Source of the DNA: Halosegnis longus
GTDB taxonomy: Archaea; Halobacteriota; Halobacteria; Halobacteriales; Haloarculaceae
Reading direction: 5' to 3'
Assembly: GCF_009663395.1 (NCBI RefSeq)
Contig: NZ_QKNW01000001.1
Span: 1,922,001-1,986,000, forward strand
DNA length: 64,000 bases
Shown one piece after another: positions 58,460 through 64,000 of the stretch (the first letter of the stretch is position 1; every line of letters starts with the position of its first letter). The position numbers were made by a program, and so were the translations under genes. Under the pieces are notes generated by a model, which saw nothing but the letters and a program-made list of their open reading frames with translations, ran no database searches and had not been told where the DNA came from.

Positions 58460-59230
58460 TCAGGCGTCGGTGACTTCGTACGCGAGCCCGCTGTCCCGGA
58501 GCGCGTCGGTCACACGCCCGGTTCGGTCGGCGCTCACGACGACGATGACATCCATCCCGCGGCCAGCGGCGTCCGCGGCGACCTCGCCAGCGGCGACGGT
58601 CACGTCCGGCTCGATGCCGGCCTCTCGGAGCGCGACGACCGCCTCCACCCCGTCGGCGGCGACGACCTCGGCGGAGCGAGCGGCCGTGAGCGTCTCGATG
58701 TCCGGCGCTGTTCCCGCCCGCACGGGCGGAACCTGATACACCGTCACCTCCCCCGGCTCCAGGTCGATGACGCCCGCGAAGTTGGTGACGCCGACGACCG
58801 TCCCCTCGCTCGCGTCGGTGGTCGCGACCCCCGTCGCGGGTCCGGTCTCGCCCGGCGTCGCGTGGAGCAGTCCCGCCTCGATGGACAAGGAGACGGTCTC
58901 GCCCTCCTCGATTTCCGCCGTCGCGACGGCGGCGTCCTCTTGGACGGAGCCGAGCACGTCGTCGGTGACGTGGTCGGCAAACCGGCGCACGTCGTTGGCC
59001 TGCTGGAACAGCCAGTCGACCCCCTCGTTCGTCACCCGATACCGCGAGCGGGCCTCCTTCTCGACGAACCCGCGGTCGGCGAGGTCGCTGATGTACTCGG
59101 AGACGGCCTGTGAGGTGACGCCGACGGCCTCGGCGATTTCCTCCTGATTCACGGCCGGCCCCCGCTCCGCGACAGCGGTCAACACGCGGAACGTCGTCGC
59201 CGCCCGCTTGGTTTCGAGAACCTCGACCAT
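58460..59230 (-). CDS. winged-helix (MarR-type) regulator with C-terminal ligand domain
   Basis: 256 aa. N-terminal wHTH: KRAATTFRVLTAVAERGPAVNQEEIAEAVGVTSQAVSEYISDLADRGFVEKEARSRYRVTNEG (about residues 8-70). The C-terminal 180 residues (VATAEIEEGETVSLSIEAGLLHATPGETGPATGVATTDASEGTVVGVTNFAGVIDLEPGEVTVY...) resemble the haloarchaeal DUF7839-type domain that follows HTHs of this kind. Targets and ligand are unknown; no operator is apparent in its 103-nt upstream gap. Confidence 0.82.
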   Translation of the reverse strand: MVEVLETKRAATTFRVLTAVAERGPAVNQEEIAEAVGVTSQAVSEYISDLADRGFVEKEARSRYRVTNEGVDWLFQQANDVRRFADHVTDDVLGSVQEDAAVATAEIEEGETVSLSIEAGLLHATPGETGPATGVATTDASEGTVVGVTNFAGVIDLEPGEVTVYQVPPVRAGTAPDIETLTAARSAEVVAADGVEAVVALREAGIEPDVTVAAGEVAADAAGRGMDVIVVVSADRTGRVTDALRDSGLAYEVTDA

Positions 59231-59333
59231 ACCGCCCTGTTCCGCTCCGGCGCGTATAAACCCCGGCGTGGCGGCCGCGTCGGGTCCGTCGGCGGCCGCG
59301 ACCCTCTTTGTCGCGCGCCACTCTACTGCGGGT

Positions 59334-60020
59334 ATGGAGCGGACGTACCGCGACCGCGCCGTCTACCTCCCCGCCGCCGGGACGCTCGTCCTCTCGGATC
59401 TGCATATCGGTCGCGACGAGTCCTCGAATCTGGAGCTTCGGGTCGGCGAGCACGGCGACCTCACGGCGCGATTCGAGCGGCTGCTCGCGCGGTTCTCGCC
59501 CGAGGAGGTCGTCGTCGCCGGCGACTTTCTCCACTCCTTCTCGACGCTTCCCCGCGGGGTGGCGGAGACGGTTCGTGAACTCAAAACCGCGTGTCGGGAG
59601 ACCGGCGCACGACTCGTCGTCACCCCCGGCAACCACGACGCGATGCTGGATGCGGTGTGGGACGGCCCGACCCACTCGGAATACCGAGTCGGCGACTGGG
59701 TCGTATGTCACGGCCACGAGGAGCCGACGGCCGACGCGGAGGGGTACATCGTCGGCCACGACCACCCGGCAATCGACATCGAGGGGCAGCGCCGCCCCTG
59801 CTATCTCGCCGGCGCAGGCGTCTACGGCGACAGCGACCTCCTGATGTTGCCCGCATTCACGCGACTCGCGGGCGGCGTCGAGGTGAACGCGATGTACGCC
59901 CGCCACTTCGACTCGCCGCTCGTGGAGACGACCGCGCCGCTTCAGCCGGTCGTGCGCGACCCCGACGCCGACGAGACGCTGACGTTTCCGCCCCTGAACG
60001 AGTTTCGCCGGCTGCTGTGA
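59334..60020 (+). CDS. metallophosphoesterase (COG1407 type)
   Basis: 228 aa. Calcineurin-like metal motifs: LVLSDLHIGRDE (D-x-H, about residues 19-30), VVAGDFLHSF (GD), VTPGNHD (GNHD), CHGHEEPT and IVGHDHPAI. The sequence is that of archaeal ICC-like phosphoesterases found next to DNA helicase Lhr in many genomes, but not here. The ATG at 59334 is preferred because MERTYRDRAVYLP is the family's start. Substrate unknown. Confidence 0.9.
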   Translation: MERTYRDRAVYLPAAGTLVLSDLHIGRDESSNLELRVGEHGDLTARFERLLARFSPEEVVVAGDFLHSFSTLPRGVAETVRELKTACRETGARLVVTPGNHDAMLDAVWDGPTHSEYRVGDWVVCHGHEEPTADAEGYIVGHDHPAIDIEGQRRPCYLAGAGVYGDSDLLMLPAFTRLAGGVEVNAMYARHFDSPLVETTAPLQPVVRDPDADETLTFPPLNEFRRLL

Positions 60021-60056
60021 GGAAACTGCTTACCGCGAGCGTCCCGACCGTCGGGT

Positions 60057-60866
60057 GTGTACCACGGTATCGACTTCAGCGGCGCGGCCCGCCCCGGCGA
60101 CGACATCTGGCTCGCGAGCGCCCGCCCGACGGGCGACGGACTCCGACTCGACGCCTGCCAGTCGGCGAGCGAGCGATTCGATACGACCGGGCGCGAGGCC
60201 GTCCTCGATGCGTTGCGTGCGTGGCTCGCCGACGTGGAGGGTGTCGCCGGGCTGGACGTGTCCTTCGGTCTCCCGCGCGTGCTCGTCCCCGCCGACGCCA
60301 GCGAGTCGTGGCGAGCGTTCCTCCGGTGGTTCGCGGCTACCTTCGCTGATGCCGACGGGAAGTCGATGCAGGCTGCCCTGAAGCAGCGTGCGCGGGCCAG
60401 CGACGCCGACGGCATCGAACTCAAGCGACTGACCGACGGCCCGACCGGCGCTTCCTCACCCTACTCGTTCATCACGCGCTACCAGACGCTTCACGGGATT
60501 CGCGACGTGCTCGCGCCGCTGGTCCTCGACGGGCAGGTGAGCGTCGAGCCGATGGCTCCGAGCGAGGGACCGACGCTGTGTGAAATCTATCCCGCGGCGA
60601 CCCTCGGAGGGCTTGGGCTCCCTGACGAACAGTACAAGGGGAACAAACACGACGGCGAACGCGCTCGCCGCGAGCAAATCGTCGCCGGCCTGCGCGAGTG
60701 GGGCGTGGCGATGGACGACGCGCTGGCCGCCCGACTCGTCGACGAGTCGGGCGGTGACGCGCTCGATGCCGTCGTCGGGACGGTGGCCGTCGCGCGGGCC
60801 GTCGAAGACGACTTTGCCGTCGAAGAGGAACGATACGATCCGCTTGAGGGTTACATCTACGCTTAG
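60057..60866 (+). CDS. DUF429-family protein (RNase H-like fold)
   Basis: 269 aa. MYHGIDFSGAARPGDDIWLASA (D-x-S/A first-strand pattern), GLDVSFGLP and EIYPAATLGGLGLPDEQYKG, which carries the conserved E-x-Y-P; the last motif DALDAVVGTVAVA ends the core. DUF429 is a predicted RNase H-like nuclease family; activity untested. GTG start 60057 reads directly into the first strand. It overlaps the convergent TspO gene by 4 nt. Confidence 0.82.
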   Translation: MYHGIDFSGAARPGDDIWLASARPTGDGLRLDACQSASERFDTTGREAVLDALRAWLADVEGVAGLDVSFGLPRVLVPADASESWRAFLRWFAATFADADGKSMQAALKQRARASDADGIELKRLTDGPTGASSPYSFITRYQTLHGIRDVLAPLVLDGQVSVEPMAPSEGPTLCEIYPAATLGGLGLPDEQYKGNKHDGERARREQIVAGLREWGVAMDDALAARLVDESGGDALDAVVGTVAVARAVEDDFAVEEERYDPLEGYIYA

Positions 60867-61354
60867 AACGCGATGGCGGCGTTCAACACCGTCGCGAAGG
60901 AGACCCACGCGAGATACGGGAGCAAGAGCGCGGCCGCCGGCCGGTCAACGCGCTCGATGGCGCGTATCGTGGCGAGAATCGCGACCCACAACACGGCGAT
61001 GATAGCGAGCCCGGCGACCGGCGTGCGGAGACCGAAGAACACCGGCGTCCACACGAGATTAACCGCGAACTGTCCGGCGAACAGCGCCAGCGCGCGCGAC
61101 CGAGCAGTACTCTCGGGGGTCCGCCACACCCGGTAGAGGGCGACGCCGAGCAGCGTGAACAGCAGCGTCCAGACGACCGGAAACGCCAGCTCGGGCGGGA
61201 AGAAGGCCGGCTTGTCAATCCATGCAGTGTCGGAGCCGACGAAGACCGCGGGCAGCGCGCCGACCGCGTTCACGCCGACGACGAAGGCGGCCGCCGTCAG
61301 GAGGTCGCGTCCGTTCGGCACCGACAGGCCGCCGCTGTCTGTCTGCTGTTGCAT
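60863..61354 (-). CDS. tspO: TspO/MBR-family tryptophan-rich sensory protein
   Basis: 163 aa with five membrane helices. TWIDKPAFFPPELAFPVVWTLLFTLLGVALYRVWR (about 45-80) and WTPVFFGLRTPVAGLAIIAVLWVAILATI are TspO family signatures; the porphyrin-site PYLAWVSFATVLN (about 145-157) is in the last helix. TspO binds porphyrins/cholesterol in other organisms and influences stress or light responses. Its convergent neighbour is DUF429. Confidence 0.9.
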   Translation of the reverse strand: MQQQTDSGGLSVPNGRDLLTAAAFVVGVNAVGALPAVFVGSDTAWIDKPAFFPPELAFPVVWTLLFTLLGVALYRVWRTPESTARSRALALFAGQFAVNLVWTPVFFGLRTPVAGLAIIAVLWVAILATIRAIERVDRPAAALLLPYLAWVSFATVLNAAIAF

Positions 61355-61440
61355 ACTTTCGCTACACCCTCCGAGACGGTAGCTGTTTGCGTCGGCTCGC
61401 GACCGGCGTCGTTTTGCGTCTCGACCCGCTTGCTCTGATA

Positions 61441-63144
61441 ATGACCGACCCGGCGACGCTCTCCGTGACGCTTGTCGACGGCTACGTGGACGAGCCGGCC
61501 CACTTCGGCGTCCCGCCGTACATCTCGACGTACCCCCGATACACGGCCGGCGCGCTCGTCGACGCCGGCGTCCCCGAATCGCAGATCACCTACCACACCA
61601 TCGACGAACTCCGCGACGAGAAGTCGAAGTGGCGGGACGTGGAGGACGCCGACCTGTTCATCTACGTCGGCGGGATGACCGTCCCCGGCAGCTACGTCGG
61701 CGGCACCCCCGCCGAGCCCGACGAGGTGCGCGAACTCGCGTGGACCGCCGACGGGACGACGCTGATGGGTGGTCCCGTCCGGTTCGGCGTCGGCGAGGAG
61801 AACGCCGGCGCACAGGACATGGAGCGTGACGACCTCGACTTCGATTATCTCGCGATGGCCGACGTGGAGGCGGCGGCCTACGACCTCGTCCACGGCGGGC
61901 TGGCGGGGTTCGAGGACCGTTACCGCTCGAACGAGGAGTTGGCGCGGTGGGCCGCGGACGGCGCGTTCGTCATCGAGCAACACCCGAACCACCCCGACTA
62001 CCTCATCTGCGAGATGGAGACCTCCCGGGGCTGTGCCTACCGGTGTTCCTTCTGCACGGAGCCGATGTACGGCGACCCGGCCTTCCGGTCGGTGGACGCC
62101 GTGACCGGCGAGGTGGCGGCGCTGTACGACCGCGGTGCGCGCCACTTCCGCCTCGGACGACAGGCCGACATCCTCGCGTACGGCGGCGACGGCGAGGCCC
62201 CGAACCCCGACGCCTTACACGACCTCTATGCCGGGATTCGCGAGGTGGCTCCCGACCTGGAGACGCTCCACCTCGACAACATGAACCCCGTCACCATCGT
62301 CGATTACCCCGAGCAGTCGCGGGAGGCGATTCGCACCATCGCGAAGTACAACACGGCGGGGGACACCGCGGCGTTTGGACTGGAGTCGGCCGACCCGCTC
62401 GTCCAGGAGCAGAACAATCTGCTCGTCACGGCCGACGAGTGTCTCGAAGCCGTTCGCATCGTCAACGAGGAGGGCGGCTGGCGACCCGGCGAGTCCCCCG
62501 AAGACGCTCCGTCCTTCGGCGAGGGGTCGGCGAACCGACTGCCGAAGCTGTTGCCGGGCATCAATCTCGTCCACGGGCTGATGGGCGAACGCCCGGAGAC
62601 GTACGAGCACAACAAGCGGTTCCTCCACCGCGTCCTCGACGAGGGGCTGATGATTCGGCGCATCAACATCCGGCAGGTGATGGCCTTCGAGGGGACGGAG
62701 ATGGCCGAGACGGGCGCGGACATCGCGAAAGCACACAAGCAGAACTTCAACGCCTACAAACAGGAGGTGCGAGAGCAAATCGACAATCCGATGTTGAAAC
62801 GGGTCGCGCCCGTCGGCACCGTCCTCCCGGACGTCCACCTCGAATACCACCAGGACGGCCGCACCTTCGGTCGCCAGCTCGGCACGTACTCGCTGCTCAT
62901 CGCCGTGCCGGGCGAACGGGAACTGGGCCAGTCGATGGACGTGGCGATTACGGGCCACGGCTACCGGTCGGTGACGGGCGTCCCCCATCCGCTCGACGTG
63001 AACGAGGCGTCGATGGACGAACTGACGGCGATTCCGGGTATCGGGGACGGCACCGCGGGCAATATCATCGTGGACCGGCCACACTCGGAACTCGACGCCG
63101 TCGCGCCGGAGGCTCCGACCGAGGACTTCTTCAGCGCCGACTGA
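61441..63144 (+). CDS. radical SAM protein with HhH C-terminus
   Basis: 567 aa. N-terminal B12-binding-like or UPF0313-like segment (1-185), radical SAM core with C-x3-C-x2-C in ETSRGCAYRCSFCTEPMYG (about residues 194-212), and then the barrel. The last 60 residues (DVNEASMDELTAIPGIGDGTAGNIIVDRP) form a helix-hairpin-helix motif, as in other archaeal COG1031 proteins. Unknown reaction, possibly on RNA or DNA because of the HhH. Divergent from tspO (86 nt). Followed by a NYN gene after 37 nt. Confidence 0.9.
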   Translation: MTDPATLSVTLVDGYVDEPAHFGVPPYISTYPRYTAGALVDAGVPESQITYHTIDELRDEKSKWRDVEDADLFIYVGGMTVPGSYVGGTPAEPDEVRELAWTADGTTLMGGPVRFGVGEENAGAQDMERDDLDFDYLAMADVEAAAYDLVHGGLAGFEDRYRSNEELARWAADGAFVIEQHPNHPDYLICEMETSRGCAYRCSFCTEPMYGDPAFRSVDAVTGEVAALYDRGARHFRLGRQADILAYGGDGEAPNPDALHDLYAGIREVAPDLETLHLDNMNPVTIVDYPEQSREAIRTIAKYNTAGDTAAFGLESADPLVQEQNNLLVTADECLEAVRIVNEEGGWRPGESPEDAPSFGEGSANRLPKLLPGINLVHGLMGERPETYEHNKRFLHRVLDEGLMIRRINIRQVMAFEGTEMAETGADIAKAHKQNFNAYKQEVREQIDNPMLKRVAPVGTVLPDVHLEYHQDGRTFGRQLGTYSLLIAVPGERELGQSMDVAITGHGYRSVTGVPHPLDVNEASMDELTAIPGIGDGTAGNIIVDRPHSELDAVAPEAPTEDFFSAD

Positions 63145-63181
63145 GCGACACGCTTTCGGCACCACCGAAAGGAGAGATGGT

Positions 63182-63679
63182 ATGCCGCCACTACATGAAG
63201 CGCAGCGCGTCGCCGTGTTGGCCGACTCACAGAACCTCTATCACTCCTCGCACAGCCTCTATTCGCGCAATATCGACTACGAGACGCTGCTGGACACCGT
63301 AGTCGCCGACCGCGAACTCGTGCGCGCCATCGCGTACGTCATCCGCGCGGACTCCCCCAACGAAGAGGAGTTCTTCGAGGCGATCGAGGAGATCGGCTTC
63401 GAGCCGAAAATCAAGGACATCAAGACGTTCGCCGACGGCTCCAAGAAGGCCGACTGGGACGTGGGTATCTCGCTCGACGCCGTCACGCTGGGCGACCACG
63501 TCGACGTGGTCGCGCTCTGTTCCGGCGACGGGGACTTCTCGCGGCTCTGCTCGCATCTCCGCCATCAGGGCGTCCGCGTCGAGGTGTTCTCGTTCGGGAA
63601 CTCCGCGGCCGACGAACTGCTCGATGCCGCGGACTCGTTTGTCGACATGAGCGAGGAGAAAGAGCGGTTTCTGCTGTAG
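63182..63679 (+). CDS. NYN-domain (LabA-like) predicted RNase
   Basis: 165 aa. NYN/PIN-like fold: RVAVLADSQNLYHS (first Asp, about 14), SKKADWDVGISLDAV (Asp residues about 92-97) and ALCSGDGDFSRLCSHLRHQGVRVEVFSF, where the metal-site Asp pair is GDGD. LabA-type NYN proteins degrade or process RNA. Located 37 nt downstream of the radical SAM gene, same strand, so they may be a unit. Confidence 0.9.
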   Translation: MPPLHEAQRVAVLADSQNLYHSSHSLYSRNIDYETLLDTVVADRELVRAIAYVIRADSPNEEEFFEAIEEIGFEPKIKDIKTFADGSKKADWDVGISLDAVTLGDHVDVVALCSGDGDFSRLCSHLRHQGVRVEVFSFGNSAADELLDAADSFVDMSEEKERFLL

Positions 63680-63713
63680 TCTCACTCGCCGAATTTCGGC
63701 TTACAGCGCCGCG

Positions 63714-64000
63714 TCACCGGTCGATGTCGTCCACGAGGTCGGCCGCGACGCCGACGTAGTTCGTCGGCGCTATCGCGTGAAGCTCCGCGCGGACCGACTC
63801 GCTCACGTCGAGGTCGTCGAACAGCGCCCGGAAGTCATCGAGCGTGACGCGCTGTCCGCGGGTCAGCTCCTTCACCCGCTCGTAGGCGTCGTCGTGGCCC
63901 TCGCGCCGCAGAATCGTCTGGACGGCCTCGCCGATGATTTCCGGCGTCGATTCGAGTTCTTCGGACATCACCTGCTCGTTGGGCGTCACCTTCGCCAGCC
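63714..64000 (-). CDS. purB: adenylosuccinate lyase, C-terminal part (5' end beyond window)
   Basis: The last 95 codons. Reading from the window edge: LAKVTPNEQVMSEELESTPEIIGEAVQTILRREG, then AYERVKELTRGQRVTLDDFRALF and APTNYVGVAADLVDDI. This is the C-terminal helical domain of PurB. The enzyme acts twice in purine synthesis (SAICAR to AICAR; adenylosuccinate to AMP). The window therefore begins near purF and ends in purB, two separate purine loci. Confidence 0.87.
   Translation of the reverse strand, partial: LAKVTPNEQVMSEELESTPEIIGEAVQTILRREGHDDAYERVKELTRGQRVTLDDFRALFDDLDVSESVRAELHAIAPTNYVGVAADLVDDIDR

Noticed and set aside
1-64000. Horizontal island, prophage or defence system
   Set aside because: No integrase, transposase, restriction enzyme, toxin-antitoxin pair, Cas protein or sharp drop in GC was seen. 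Gene content is ordinary core chromosome.

Overview
This is 64 kb of haloarchaeal (class Halobacteria) chromosome. The evidence is a very GC-rich sequence, Asp/Glu-rich and Lys-poor proteins, and leaderless promoters with a TATA box 25-30 nt before the start codon. The archaeal information-processing genes agree: PriS, Gins51, aMBF1, S17e, L44e, S27e, aIF2-alpha, Nop10, RtcB with archease, and a CdcH-type AAA+ ATPase. Family-specific small proteins such as dodecin, HAH_0734 and many short CxxC proteins also fit. I see no plasmid, virus, insertion sequence, CRISPR array or rRNA. Two tRNAs are present. No gene-free stretch exceeds 300 bases; the longest is 11042-11318 (277 nt), and it carries a row of strong inverted repeats.

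Layout. 1-6 kb: 3' part of a biotin carboxylase/BCCP fusion, purF, a short DtxR-like regulator, a NifU-type Fe-S carrier with a palindrome-rich upstream region, a VOC protein, pirin and DUF420. 6-11 kb: tRNA-Leu, aMBF1, acyl-CoA dehydrogenase with a HAD hydrolase, a PaaG-type isomerase and a geranylgeranyl-reductase-like flavoprotein. 11-17 kb: candidate structured RNA, processive GT2 overlapping a PAS histidine kinase, DtxR regulator beside a ZIP transporter, and hisD. 17-25 kb: cold-shock protein, GNAT-priS-gins51 replication operon, DUF502-archease-rtcB, small zinc proteins and an eIF2B-like protein lacking isomerase catalytic residues. 25-34 kb: MscS channel, UspA, 5'-nucleotidase-like phosphatase, a run of membrane proteins, dodecin, an IscA/ErpA protein and the DUF7127-cdcH operon.

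34-46 kb: alpha/beta hydrolase, panB, D-2-hydroxyacid dehydrogenase, asd and a tetR-MATE operon with a perfect operator. Next comes a tightly overlapping operon cofD / Dus-like / CitG-like / DUF447, followed by rps17e and an HD hydrolase. 46-55 kb: luciferase-like protein, DAO-type oxidoreductase, Hsp20 with a zinc protein, DJ-1, UspA, initiator tRNA-Met, GtrA with an Alg5-like glycosyltransferase, a large DUF2298 membrane protein, SDR and HAH_0734. 55-64 kb: translation operon rpl44e-rps27e-aif2a-nop10-PAC2, a DnaJ protein, a winged-helix regulator, metallophosphoesterase, DUF429, TspO, radical SAM with HhH, NYN, and the 3' end of purB.

Most genes are ordinary haloarchaeal housekeeping. The items most worth a second look are: the hairpin-rich 11.04-11.23 kb interval; four palindromes upstream of the Fe-S carrier next to a DtxR gene; the cofD-linked operon of unassigned cofactor-type enzymes; the eIF2B/R15P-isomerase homologue with both catalytic residues replaced; and an exact 18-residue tandem repeat at the tail of a DUF502 membrane protein.
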